This document shows, piece by piece, positions 37,722 to 45,756 of a DNA stretch of 64,000 bases. The first letter of the stretch is position 1. Every line of letters starts with the position of its first letter. The notes beneath the pieces are model-generated. The model had not been told where the DNA came from. It was given only the letters and a program-made list of their open reading frames with translations, and did no database searches. The stretch spans positions 1 to 64,000 of the forward strand of contig JBCCGI010000023.1 in assembly GCA_039029355.1 (NCBI GenBank), written 5' to 3'. This DNA comes from JBCCGI01 sp039029355 (GTDB taxonomy: Bacteria > Planctomycetota > UBA1135 > GCA-002686595). Position numbers and translations under genes: made by a program.

Positions 37722-37997
37722 CTACGCCTCGGCGGCGCAGTGCAGCTCCTTGTCCTGGAGGCTCGGGTACAGGTAGTCGACACAGCCCTGTAGGGTGGCC
37801 AGCTCCTTGTAGTCCTCCTCGGGCACCTGCACGCCGTAGAGCTTGCGCAGCTCCATGACGATGTCGAGGAAGTCCATCGAGTCCAGATCGATCTGATCGC
37901 GGAGGCGCTCCTCCATGTCGAGGTCCGAAACGTCCTCGTCGGGCGCGATCATCTGGATGATGTCCTTGATGGCGAAGACGATCTCTTCCTTGGTCAT
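37722..37997 (-). CDS. Acyl carrier protein
   Basis: This 91-residue acidic four-helix protein has the phosphopantetheine site at Ser40 in IDLDSMDFLDIV (DSM instead of the usual DSL). It is longer than housekeeping AcpP, with a C-terminal tail ending in HCAAEA. Encoded between the ketosynthase and the two desaturase-like flavoproteins, it is probably the dedicated carrier on which the acyl chain is built and modified, primed by the transferase at 32953-33555. Confidence 0.92.
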   Translation of the reverse strand: MTKEEIVFAIKDIIQMIAPDEDVSDLDMEERLRDQIDLDSMDFLDIVMELRKLYGVQVPEEDYKELATLQGCVDYLYPSLQDKELHCAAEA

Positions 37998-38033
37998 CGA
38001 ACGGGAAAGGGGATGTGAGGGTTGGGGAGAGTT

Positions 38034-39272
38034 TCAGTCGCGCACAGCGCGTACGACGACTGCCGAGTTGATGCCCAGCATGCCGAACGACATGTTGAGA
38101 ATGGTGTCGATCGAGCCCACTTCGCGCGGCTCGTTCGCGACCAGACCGCGGATCTCGCAGGTCGGGTCGAGGTTGTCGAGATTGATCGTGGGGTGGACGG
38201 TCTTGTCCTCGAACGAGGGCAGGTTGCCGGCGAGCTCGAGCGCCGCCGCGGCGCCCATGGCGTGACCGATGTAGCTCTTGGTGTTGTTGACCCAGATGCC
38301 GTCGAAGTCGCCGAACACCTCGTTCACGGCCTGGGCCTCGTTGGTGTCGCCGGACTCGGTCGAGGTGGCATGGGTCGAGATCAGATCGACTTCGCCCGGC
38401 TCGACGCCGGCGCGCGTGAGCGCGCCGCGGATGCAGGCGTTCTGTCCCACCGGGTCGGGCAGCACGAAGTCGGTGCCGTCGGAGTTGACCGCCCAGCCCA
38501 GCACCTCGCCGTAGATCCGCGCGCCGCGGGCGCGGGCCTCGTCCATGCGCTCCAGCGTGTACAGGCAGCCGCCCTCCGAGATCACGATGCCGTTCCGGTC
38601 GCGGTCGAACGGGCGCGACGCCTTGGTGGGGTCGTCGTGCCGCGCCAGCGCGCCCTGGGACTGGAAGCTCGCGTAGATGCCGAAGGTGTGGATGGCCTCG
38701 GAGAGGCCGCCGGCGAGCGCCACGTCGCACTCTCCGAGCTGCAGCATCTGCGCCCCGTGCACCAGCCCGAGGTTGCCGGCCGCGCAGGCGCCGCCCAGCG
38801 AGTACGCCGGGCCCGACAGGCCGAGGTTGATCGTGACCTCGCCCGCGGGGTTGTTGGCCACCGTGCGCGGGTTGTGGTGGTGCGACCAGTAGCGCAGGTC
38901 GAAGTCGTACTTCGACACGTCGTGGATCTCGTTCTCGGTCTCGACGTTGCCGTGCTCGGTGACGCCGGTGTAGACGCCCAGCCGCGAGCGGTCGAGGGTC
39001 TCGAGGTCGAGCCCCGAGTCCGCCAGCGCCTCGTTCGCGCACCAGCACGCGATCGAGCCGACGCGCGTGCCGCGGCGGACCTCCCTGCGCTTTTGGTGCC
39101 TGAGCGTGTCGTAGTCGCAGATGCCCGCCAGGGTGTCACCGACGTAGCGGATCTCGTACTTCTGGACGCCGGAGCGGCACGCGAGCAGCGACGCGCGCAG
39201 CTCGGACAGGGAGTTGCCGAGCGGGCTCGTCAGCCCGACGCCGGTGATCGCGATACGGGGGAGATCAGCCAT
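38034..39272 (-). CDS. FabF-like beta-ketoacyl-ACP synthase
   Basis: The 412-residue thiolase-fold condensing enzyme elongates acyl-ACP with malonyl-ACP. The active-site Cys163 (GGACAAGN) is at the same number as in E. coli FabF. The two His residues are in STHATSTESGD and KSYIGHAMGAAAALE, and the Lys is in NNTKS. GGACAAG replaces the common TACA-type context, suggesting a specialised chain preference. The ATG lies inside the regulator gene (8-bp overlap). The ACP follows after 36 bp. Confidence 0.92.
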   Translation of the reverse strand: MADLPRIAITGVGLTSPLGNSLSELRASLLACRSGVQKYEIRYVGDTLAGICDYDTLRHQKRREVRRGTRVGSIACWCANEALADSGLDLETLDRSRLGVYTGVTEHGNVETENEIHDVSKYDFDLRYWSHHHNPRTVANNPAGEVTINLGLSGPAYSLGGACAAGNLGLVHGAQMLQLGECDVALAGGLSEAIHTFGIYASFQSQGALARHDDPTKASRPFDRDRNGIVISEGGCLYTLERMDEARARGARIYGEVLGWAVNSDGTDFVLPDPVGQNACIRGALTRAGVEPGEVDLISTHATSTESGDTNEAQAVNEVFGDFDGIWVNNTKSYIGHAMGAAAALELAGNLPSFEDKTVHPTINLDNLDPTCEIRGLVANEPREVGSIDTILNMSFGMLGINSAVVVRAVRD

Positions 39273-40011
39273 CGTTGTCGCGCCTTGCCGCGTTGGGGGA
39301 GAGGGGCTCCCCGATCTGAGCCGGCCCATCGGGCTCGTCGAAGCCGGCCGGACCCTCGGCGCGCTCGCCCTCGGACAGCGGGTGCCCGCCCTCGGGCACC
39401 ATCCCGCGCAGCGTGCGCGGGAACAGCAGCTTGGCCGGTCCGCCGACGCCGACCCGGAAGGCGGCGGTGATGGCCTTGGACAGCACGCTCTCGGGGTCGC
39501 TCATCGCGCCCTGCACGGCGCCGAAGACCAGCTGCATCATCGCGCCGGCGATGTCGCAGGTGGCCAGGATCGAGCGCAGCGTCATCACGCGCGGGTCGCG
39601 CTCGCCGTGGGTCTTGGTCACGTAGTCGAGCGAGCGCTGTGCGGTGCTCCGGAACTGCTCGAACACGACCTGCTCGCGGCGGCGGAACACCGTCGCGACG
39701 ATCGAGAGCGCGTTGCCGACCGGCGCGTGCAAGTTGCAGCGCCGCGAGCTGTCGAAGGTCGACGCGATCGCGCCCCACTCGGCCAGCTCGTTGAGCGTCG
39801 TCGAGGCCGCCCCCTGGGAGATCCCCAGCTGAGCGCAGATCTCGCGGCTCGAGAGCGGCCGCCCCGCGAGCACGAGCAGCCCCCACACGCGCCCGTGGAC
39901 GCGCTTGAAGCCGAACGTCTTGAAGAAGAGCTCGAAGGTCGGGAGCTCCGCTAGAAGGGGCGCATCGACCGGCTCCAGGGCCGTGATCTCTTCGCTTGCC
40001 GTCTCTCGCAT
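39265..40011 (-). CDS. GbsR/MarR-type winged-helix transcriptional regulator
   Basis: The 248-residue protein leads the lipid operon. A winged HTH spans about residues 25-90, with the GbsR-like pattern GRVWGLLVLAGRPLSSREIC, SQGAASTTLNELAEWG and a basic wing. A long helical C-terminus follows. GbsR/MarR proteins usually bind short palindromes and often respond to small ligands. A 24-bp quasi-palindrome 20-44 bp upstream (40032-40055) is its likely operator. The ATG at 40011 is preferred; an in-frame start at 40116 would put that palindrome inside the gene. Confidence 0.82.
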   Translation of the reverse strand: MRETASEEITALEPVDAPLLAELPTFELFFKTFGFKRVHGRVWGLLVLAGRPLSSREICAQLGISQGAASTTLNELAEWGAIASTFDSSRRCNLHAPVGNALSIVATVFRRREQVVFEQFRSTAQRSLDYVTKTHGERDPRVMTLRSILATCDIAGAMMQLVFGAVQGAMSDPESVLSKAITAAFRVGVGGPAKLLFPRTLRGMVPEGGHPLSEGERAEGPAGFDEPDGPAQIGEPLSPNAARRDNDG

Positions 40012-40031
40012 GGGGGTGCTCTTCGTCGGTC

Positions 40032-40055
40032 GGATATCTGAAATTCTTGATATCC
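40032..40055 (-). promoter_or_regulatory. AT-rich palindromic operator candidate for the lipid operon
   Basis: GGATATC (40032-40038) and GATATCC (40049-40055) form a perfect 7-bp inverted repeat around a 10-bp spacer. Counting the two matching central pairs, 9 of 12 positions match. It is a conspicuous AT-rich patch in very GC-rich DNA, directly upstream of the regulator ATG, where a MarR/GbsR dimer would block the promoter. No confident -35/-10 pair is visible. Confidence 0.6.
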
Positions 40056-40111
40056 CGGAAGAGCGAGCGGAGCTTTTGCCACATCCCAGGCCGCGGTTCC
40101 ACCCTGGGGAC

Positions 40112-40165
40112 GGCAAAAAAATGGAGGGGCGCGGACTCCGCCACCCGGCGGCCGGAGAAGTCCAG
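40112..40165 (-). terminator. Possible terminator after the small gene at 40201
   Basis: On the minus strand, GC-rich self-complementary sequence (about 40128-40165, CTCCGG...GGCGGAG) is followed by a T7 run (A7 on the + strand at 40116-40122). The stem is imperfect and set back from the T run, so efficiency is doubtful. It would end transcription of the 40201-40431 gene before the lipid-operon promoter. Confidence 0.35.
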
Positions 40166-40200
40166 GCCTCTGGGGCGGCCCGGCCTGCGCCGGGGACAGG

Positions 40201-40431
40201 CTAGGAGTTCGCTTTGTCTGGGTCGTCGGGGGACAGCCGTGGCTCGGGAAGCTCCTCGGAATCCCCCGCCTCGTAGTCAACGAGGTAGAGCACGGTGCCC
40301 ACCGGATACCCGACGGCGCCCGCCTCGCGCTCGTTCGCGACGGTGCGGATGCCGCAGATCCAGGCGCGGACCTGGCGGCCGTCCACCTCGACGCGAACGA
40401 GGTCTCCGTAGTCGTAGGGGAGCTGGGTCAC
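40201..40431 (-). CDS. Small protein of unknown function
   Basis: A 76-residue ORF starts at GTG (40431), with AAGGA touching the start codon, which is unusually close for an SD. The N-terminal half looks like a small beta-barrel (DLVRVEVDGRQVRAWICGIR, GYPVGTVLYLVDYEAG). The C-terminus is acidic and proline-rich. No family is recognised. Codon choice fits a real gene, but there is no supporting neighbour; a decayed peptidase gene lies directly upstream on the same strand. Confidence 0.55.
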   Translation of the reverse strand: MTQLPYDYGDLVRVEVDGRQVRAWICGIRTVANEREAGAVGYPVGTVLYLVDYEAGDSEELPEPRLSPDDPDKANS

Positions 40432-40437
40432 TCCTTA

Positions 40438-40770
40438 ACCGGCAGCCAGTGGCGTGCCGTCGGGGTTGGTGACGCCGGGCACGTGGGCATGCGGGCGCTT
40501 GGCCCGCGGATCGTCGTGCGACCGGTCCCGCCGTCCTTGCGCAGCCCGGTGGGCTCGCCGTTGGCGTGGGCGAGCCGTCGAGCCGCTCGCCGGGGCCGAC
40601 CTGTGCCGTGCCGGCAAAGAAGGCCTGCGCGTGGAGTACCTCGAGGTTGCGCCCGCGGACGGGGCCGGCGGCAGAGCTGTTCTCGACCACGAGCACCGTT
40701 CCGCTCGCCGTGGCGAGCACCTCGCCGCGCGGTCCCGAGGAGGTGCGCGAGCAGCTTTTCTTGGACCATG
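40438..40770 (-). pseudogene. Decayed M23 (LytM-like) metallopeptidase remnant
   Basis: Three short pieces in different frames on the minus strand line up in order with an M23 endopeptidase domain. First comes GEVLATASGTVLVVEN (the usual AxxGTVxxV strand) with NLEVLHAQAFFAGTAQVGPG. Then RLAHANGEPTG. Last is RPHAHVPGVTNPDGTPLAAG, where PHAHV matches the catalytic HxH and NPDGTPL the usual tail, ending in a TAA at about 40436-40438. No single frame spans the domain, so at least two frameshifts are needed. It could also be a sequencing artefact. The remaining 150 bp up to 40922 hold only a GC-rich hairpin. Confidence 0.5.
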
Positions 40771-40922
40771 GCGAGCGGTCGAGGCGAGGACCGTGGATGT
40801 CGATGGAGAGGCGCCCGGTTCGCAAGGTGGCGCCTCTCCGTCGATCCTAGCCGTGCCGCAATACCGCGGTTGCAGAGCGAACGTAGCGCGGGGGAATCCC
40901 CGCTGGCGGCCTTGTGCCGTCC

Positions 40923-42200
40923 CTACGGCACCAGCGTGAGCGGCACCGCGTTGCTCACGCCGGAGATCGCACCCGCGGTCTGGTTCACCATTCCATAGGC
41001 GTGGTGCATGCTCAGCCCGACCCAGCTCACCGGCGAGCCGGGCGGGATCGCGAAGCCGGCCCCGCCGGAGCCGGCGAGGTCGAGCGCGCCGAACGAGCCC
41101 ACGTAGGGGTCGCTGCCCGCCTGCGCGATGCTGAAGGCGAAGAAGCCGTCGGGGTTCAGCGGCAGCACGAAGCCGCCGATCGGGATGCCGGGCGTGGTGC
41201 CGCTCAGCGAGCTCATCACCAGGAAGAGGTCGACCGCGTGCGCCGCGCCGGCGTGCAGCACGAGCTCCTGCATGCCGCCCTCGAAGACCGAGAGCTCCTC
41301 GGTGTCCGCCAGGAGCGTCGGCATCGCCAGCGTGAAGGCCTCGACCTCGGCGTCGATACCGGGGAGCGCGGGGAACGAGCCGGGAAGCGCCTCGAGCTCG
41401 ATCCGGATCGGCGTCTCCGCGGGGAACGCGGGGTAGGGGACGCCGTCGGTGATGATGATGAGGATCTTCGAGCCCGGGCCGGAGGCCGGCGCGGTCGCGC
41501 TGCCGACGCCCTCGGTGCCGTGGAAGGTGTAGGTCTTGCTGTCGAGGGTCATGTAGTGCGGATCGAGCGGCAGCTCCGGCGCTTCGAGCAGCACCTCGGT
41601 CTCGATCCGGAAGCCCGGGCCGGTCTCCGAGGGCTTGACGCTCACGGACAGGATCTCGCGGCGGTAGACCCCGTCGCTGCCGGGGCCGCCGAGGTTGCCG
41701 AGCGACAGGCGGTCATCGCCGAGGTCCTGCTCCGGCAGAGCGCCGTCGGCGGGCGTCAGCCACACGTCGACCTGGTCGCCGGGCGCCAGCTGCGAGGTCG
41801 CGATCTTCAGCGACGCGAGCGTGCTGGCGGTGCAGATGCAGGGGCCGCCGACCTCGCCGGGGAGGTTGGCCATCGCGCCCCAGGTGCTGGTGCCGCACTC
41901 CTCATAGCAGGCACCGCCGGCGCCCGCGCCGGGATCGACGATCTGCGGCACGACGAGCGAGCCGACCGACGCGCCCTCGATGAAGAACTCGACGTTCATG
42001 GTGAGGTCGGCGGGCGCGGTCGTCGGCTGGAACATCTGCGTCTGCAGCACGGCGTGCAGCGTCGACGAGCCGTCGCCGTGGTCCACCTCGGCGATGTGGA
42101 TCACGCGCCGGTTCCACGGCGCGCCGCCCTCCGCTGCGGCGGCGAAGGGGAGGCTGGAACAGGCGACGAGGGCGGAGAGAGCGAGGGGCAGCTTGTGCAT
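40923..42200 (-). CDS. Secreted protein of unknown function
   Basis: The 425-residue protein has a signal peptide (about residues 1-24, ending FAAAAEG). No catalytic motif is recognised. It has a Cys-containing segment (CYEECGTSTWG...CICTAS) and an extended beta-rich body. A C-terminal module of about 110 residues has FFAFSIAQAGSDPY and ends SNAVPLTLVP, resembling the terminal modules of other exported proteins in this window. It is divergently transcribed from 42349, with a 148-bp gap that carries a long inverted repeat. Confidence 0.75.
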   Translation of the reverse strand: MHKLPLALSALVACSSLPFAAAAEGGAPWNRRVIHIAEVDHGDGSSTLHAVLQTQMFQPTTAPADLTMNVEFFIEGASVGSLVVPQIVDPGAGAGGACYEECGTSTWGAMANLPGEVGGPCICTASTLASLKIATSQLAPGDQVDVWLTPADGALPEQDLGDDRLSLGNLGGPGSDGVYRREILSVSVKPSETGPGFRIETEVLLEAPELPLDPHYMTLDSKTYTFHGTEGVGSATAPASGPGSKILIIITDGVPYPAFPAETPIRIELEALPGSFPALPGIDAEVEAFTLAMPTLLADTEELSVFEGGMQELVLHAGAAHAVDLFLVMSSLSGTTPGIPIGGFVLPLNPDGFFAFSIAQAGSDPYVGSFGALDLAGSGGAGFAIPPGSPVSWVGLSMHHAYGMVNQTAGAISGVSNAVPLTLVP

Positions 42201-42210
42201 AGTCCGATCT

Positions 42211-42323
42211 GAATTCGGGCGTGGATGGTCAGGGGCGGCTGGGCCGTGGGCGCGCCTGCTTTCCCCGCACGGAGGCGGCGCGCCGACTTGCGGCCCCGCC
42301 GGCCGCAAATGCGCCCCGAATTC
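42211..42323. promoter_or_regulatory. Inverted repeat bracketing a divergent promoter region
   Basis: GAATTCGGGCG (42211-42221) and CGCCCCGAATTC (42312-42323) are inverted copies, differing by one extra C. They lie symmetrically in the gap between two divergent secreted-protein genes. Reading outwards, both arms continue into CGGAC and then TATGC before the start codon. A TATGCT (42337-42342) sits 6 bp before the + strand ATG, so that transcript may be leaderless. A shared operator or an old promoter duplication would explain it. Confidence 0.4.
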
Positions 42324-42348
42324 CGCGCCGGACGCCTATGCTGCGGAG

Positions 42349-43998
42349 ATGAAGCGTCCCACGAGCCTGCTTGCGGTCCTGGCCCTCGGCGCTCCGCTCG
42401 GCGCGCAGACCCCGATCCCCCTGGTCGAGGAGGGCGATGCGGTCTTCGGCGTCGGCACCGTCACGAGCGTCTTCGCGCTCGCGATCAACAATCAGGGCGA
42501 GTGGTTGGTCGAGGTCGACACCAATCACCCGAGCACCGACGAGGACGGCGCCGTGCTGCGTGACGGCGTGCTCTACCTGCGTGAAGGCGATCCGCTGCCG
42601 GCCCCGGCGGGCGCGCTGATCGACAACTTCGACTCGGTCCAGCTCAACGAGAGCGGCGATACCTGCTGGAACCTGGGGCTCGCGAACACCACCGGGATCT
42701 TCGACAACTCCGGGCTCTACTTCAACACGACCCTGCTCGCCCAGGAGGGCACGGCGCCGCCGATCGCGGGCTTGAGCGCCGGCACCACCTTCGTCGGCTT
42801 CTTCGACGCGCGCACCGCCAACGACGGTTCGTCGCTGCTGATCGCGTCGGTGGACGACCCCGCGATCGCGAGCACGGTCGACCGCGCGCTGGTGATCGTG
42901 ACCGGCACCGACGCGGCGAGCCTGACGCTGACGTCGATCTGGGCCGAAGGGCAGACCCTGCCGGGCACGCCCGGGCCGATCCTCGACTTCAGCACCGGCC
43001 CGCACGACTACGCCTACAACAACTCGGGTCAGGCGATGTTCACCGCGCGCATGGACGTCGTCAGCGACTTCGACCGCGTGACCTTCATCGACTCGACCGA
43101 GATCGCGCGCGAGGGCCTGCCGTCGCCGGTGGCGGGGCGTGACTGGAGCGACCTCGGCCTCGCGCGCCTCGACCTCAACGACGCGGGCAGCTACGTGCTG
43201 CGCGGCAGCATCAGCGGCGACACGTCCACCAACACGCTGATCTCCAAGGACGGCGCGAAGTTCCGCCAGGAGGGTGACACGCTCGCCGCCATCGCGCCCT
43301 TCCAGTTCACGAGCTTCGGCAGCGGCCCGGTCTACATCGACAACCTCGGGCGGGTCTTCTGGTACGGAGACTGGGACGACCCCGATACCGACGTCGACAC
43401 CGGGCTGTTCGTGGACGACACGCTGCTGGTGCAGGAGGGCGTCACCACGGTGGGGGGCAAGGTCATCGACACGTTGCGCGGTGTGCAGGACGGCTACGCC
43501 CAGAGCGACGACGGGCGCTACCTCCTGTTCGAGGCGGTGCTCGACGACGGCACCGAAGGCGCGTACCTCATCGAGATCGGCAGCGGCTCGATCCAGCCGA
43601 TGAGCGACTGCACGTCGCCCGCGGGCGTGCTGGCCTACGTCTCCGGCGCGGCCGCGCTGGGCGACGCCTTCTCGCTCTCGATGACGAACGGGCAGGCGCC
43701 GGGCGTCTTCCCGTTCCTCGGCTTCGCGACGGCCGCGGTTCCGGGCTGGCCGCCGTGCGGGCTGGTGCTTCCGCCCTTCGGCGAGCTCCTGGTCGACGTC
43801 ACGGCGCCGAACCCGGTGCTGGTGCTGACCGGCGGCGCGTGGACCGGAGCGCCGACGGTGTTCAACGTCGCGGTTCCGGCCCAGCCGGGGCTCTTGGGCG
43901 AGACGCTGTACGTGCAGGGCATGTTCGCCGACCTCGCGGGGCTCAGCGGCGAGCCCTTCCGCGTCACCGGCGGCCTGCAGCTCGACGTCGGGCTCTAG
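42349..43998 (+). CDS. Secreted propeller-like protein with C-terminal beta module
   Basis: The 549-residue protein has a signal peptide (ALGAPLGAQ). Repeats related to the 26528-27796 protein follow: LAINNQGEWLVEVD, EGLPSPVAGRDWSD, GDTLAAIAPF, GRVFWYGDWDD, SDDGRYLLFEAV. After a CTSPAGVL junction there is a C-terminal module of about 115 residues (LGDAFSLSMTNGQAPG, GETLYVQGMFADLAG, FRVTGGLQLDVGL) of the type that ends many planctomycete exported proteins. Function unknown. It converges with the arylsulfotransferase-like gene, only 10 bp between stops. Confidence 0.8.
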   Translation: MKRPTSLLAVLALGAPLGAQTPIPLVEEGDAVFGVGTVTSVFALAINNQGEWLVEVDTNHPSTDEDGAVLRDGVLYLREGDPLPAPAGALIDNFDSVQLNESGDTCWNLGLANTTGIFDNSGLYFNTTLLAQEGTAPPIAGLSAGTTFVGFFDARTANDGSSLLIASVDDPAIASTVDRALVIVTGTDAASLTLTSIWAEGQTLPGTPGPILDFSTGPHDYAYNNSGQAMFTARMDVVSDFDRVTFIDSTEIAREGLPSPVAGRDWSDLGLARLDLNDAGSYVLRGSISGDTSTNTLISKDGAKFRQEGDTLAAIAPFQFTSFGSGPVYIDNLGRVFWYGDWDDPDTDVDTGLFVDDTLLVQEGVTTVGGKVIDTLRGVQDGYAQSDDGRYLLFEAVLDDGTEGAYLIEIGSGSIQPMSDCTSPAGVLAYVSGAAALGDAFSLSMTNGQAPGVFPFLGFATAAVPGWPPCGLVLPPFGELLVDVTAPNPVLVLTGGAWTGAPTVFNVAVPAQPGLLGETLYVQGMFADLAGLSGEPFRVTGGLQLDVGL

Positions 43999-44008
43999 GG
44001 CGGCGGCG

Positions 44009-45496
44009 CTACAGCTCGCGCCCGGCCAGCGCCGGGTGGTCCGGCGCGATGCGCGTCGCGCGGAACAGCGCGCCGCTCTTCACCGGCGGGGTGCGCTCGG
44101 CGGCGTTGCCGAAGCTCATCGGGATGTCGCCGCCGAAGCCGTTGCGGAGCTCCCACACCGTCTCGCCGTCGGCCGTGACCTCGCGCACCAACCCCTCGGG
44201 GCCGACGCACACCAGCGTGTTGCCGTTCGGCAGGCGCTGTGCACCCGAGATGAACGGCGCGAAGAACTCGCCTGCGGCGCTGCCGTAGGTCCACGCCGGC
44301 GCTTCGGGTCCGAACGCCACGCCGGCCTCGAGCTCAAAGGCGCCGCCGGCGAGCGGCAGGGAGATCTCGTCGACCGAGGACCAGCCGCGGTCGCGCCCGT
44401 TGTTGAGGATCAGCACGTTGCCCGCGCCCGGGTACCCCGCGGGGATCCAGGTCGGGTCGTGCTGGTACGACAGGATCTGGTCGTCGGCGGTGCCGCGTCC
44501 GTACGTGCGCGGGTTGCCCCAGCGGTAGAGCAGGTCGCCGCCGCGCCCGTAGCGCCCGCCGGTCGAGCCGCGCGCCTCCTCGGTCGTCGTCGAGTGGTCG
44601 AGGATCCAGATCTCGCTGAACTCCGGCGTGCTGAGCATCACCAGGTCGAGCTCGGCGTTGTACTCGACGGCGTTCGTGTGGAGCCAGTCGGGCCGACCCT
44701 CGCTCTCGCGCGGCTTGTCGTCCCTCCCGTTGCCGGCCGAGCCGCCGGTGTAGCCGAGCGCGGCCATCTCCTCCTCGAGCTTCTCGCGGCGCTCGCGCTC
44801 CTCCTCGGTCTCGGGCGGCAGATCGCGGTGGTCGCCGTTCACGTCGATCCTGCCCGGCCGATCGGGGATTGAGCCGTAGGACGGCTTGGACGGCTCGCGG
44901 TCCTGGATGAGGTGGTCCTTGGCGTGCCATTCCCACACGACCTCGGCGCCGTCAGGCAGCACCGGCTTGACCTCGTACACCGCGTCGGGCCACCAGCCCT
45001 CGTCGTCGACCACCTCGGGGTCGCGGCCGAGGCGGAGGGCCATGTCCGGCGCGACGTGCTCCCACGCGATCAGCAGCACGTTGCCGTTCGGCAGCGGCTC
45101 GATGTCGTGGTGCTGCGAGAAGTCCTTGCTCGACACCTGGTACTCCCAGGTGACCTCGCCGTCCCAGGTGATGCGCTGGATGCCGCCGCCGAGCCCGCCG
45201 CCGTGGAAGACCGGGTTCTCGTTGACGCGGAAGCCGCGCAGGATGCTGCCGTCGTCCTGCAGGTAGATCGCGCTGCCGGGCGGGAGCTCGCTCCGCCACG
45301 TGTGCACCGGCTCGCCGTCCATGCCGACGAGATAGGTCGTGCCGGAGTCCAGCGGGCAGTAGAGCGTGTACCCCTCAAACGCGCCCGGCTCGCGCACCAG
45401 GACGCCGGTCGGCTCCTCCTCGGTGTCCTGGAGCGGGGCGAGAGCGAACGCCGTAAGCAGCAGCGGTCCAAGCGAGGTGGTCATGCGGCCGAGCAT
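44009..45496 (-). CDS. Arylsulfotransferase (ASST)-like exported protein
   Basis: The 495-residue protein starts at MLGRMTTS (45496); this start gives the Arg that a signal peptide needs, while the ATG at 45484 would not. The body has repeated propeller motifs typical of the ASST fold: DIEPLPNGNVLLIAWEH, SGAQRLPNGNTLVCVGPEG and GEVTWEY/ETVWELR. An acidic Glu/Arg-rich helix interrupts it near residue 235. Family members include aryl-sulfate sulfotransferases and many proteins of unproven activity; catalytic His residues cannot be assigned confidently. It is a single-gene unit. Confidence 0.75.
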   Translation of the reverse strand: MLGRMTTSLGPLLLTAFALAPLQDTEEEPTGVLVREPGAFEGYTLYCPLDSGTTYLVGMDGEPVHTWRSELPPGSAIYLQDDGSILRGFRVNENPVFHGGGLGGGIQRITWDGEVTWEYQVSSKDFSQHHDIEPLPNGNVLLIAWEHVAPDMALRLGRDPEVVDDEGWWPDAVYEVKPVLPDGAEVVWEWHAKDHLIQDREPSKPSYGSIPDRPGRIDVNGDHRDLPPETEEERERREKLEEEMAALGYTGGSAGNGRDDKPRESEGRPDWLHTNAVEYNAELDLVMLSTPEFSEIWILDHSTTTEEARGSTGGRYGRGGDLLYRWGNPRTYGRGTADDQILSYQHDPTWIPAGYPGAGNVLILNNGRDRGWSSVDEISLPLAGGAFELEAGVAFGPEAPAWTYGSAAGEFFAPFISGAQRLPNGNTLVCVGPEGLVREVTADGETVWELRNGFGGDIPMSFGNAAERTPPVKSGALFRATRIAPDHPALAGREL

Positions 45497-45756
45497 AGGT
45501 CCGCGCAGTGCGTCGCGGAACCGCGCGGGCAAGGAGGGAGGACGGGTCCGCCGGCGGCGCGGACTCCGGAACGTCCGCGCGCGCCGCTTTGAGGGGGCCC
45601 GCCCTCCCAGGGTCAGCCCCGGCGGTCCCCGCCCCGGCCCGTCACGGCGCGGACGGAGGGGCACCGCCGACATCCTCCGTGGCGCGCGCGCCGCCGGACG
45701 CCTGCCAACAAACCGGCGCGCTAGGAGTCGCGGATCGCGAAGACCCGGACGGGCTC
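45497..45756. other. Intergenic region between the ASST-like and ATP-grasp genes
   Basis: About 220 GC-rich bases have no gene or promoter that I can see. At the right end CTAGGAG (45721-45727) and CTCCTAG (45754-45760) form a perfect 7-bp inverted repeat that includes the ATP-grasp stop codon. Read on the minus strand after that TAG, 11 sense codons (EPVRVFAIRDS) continue in frame to a second TAG. Confidence 0.5.

Noticed and set aside
29370..40011. Calling the lipid operon a ladderane cluster
   Set aside because: FabF, FabZ, ACP and CrtI-like genes fit only in part; no radical SAM enzyme is present and OleBCD are not part of the proposed anammox clusters. The product is left open.
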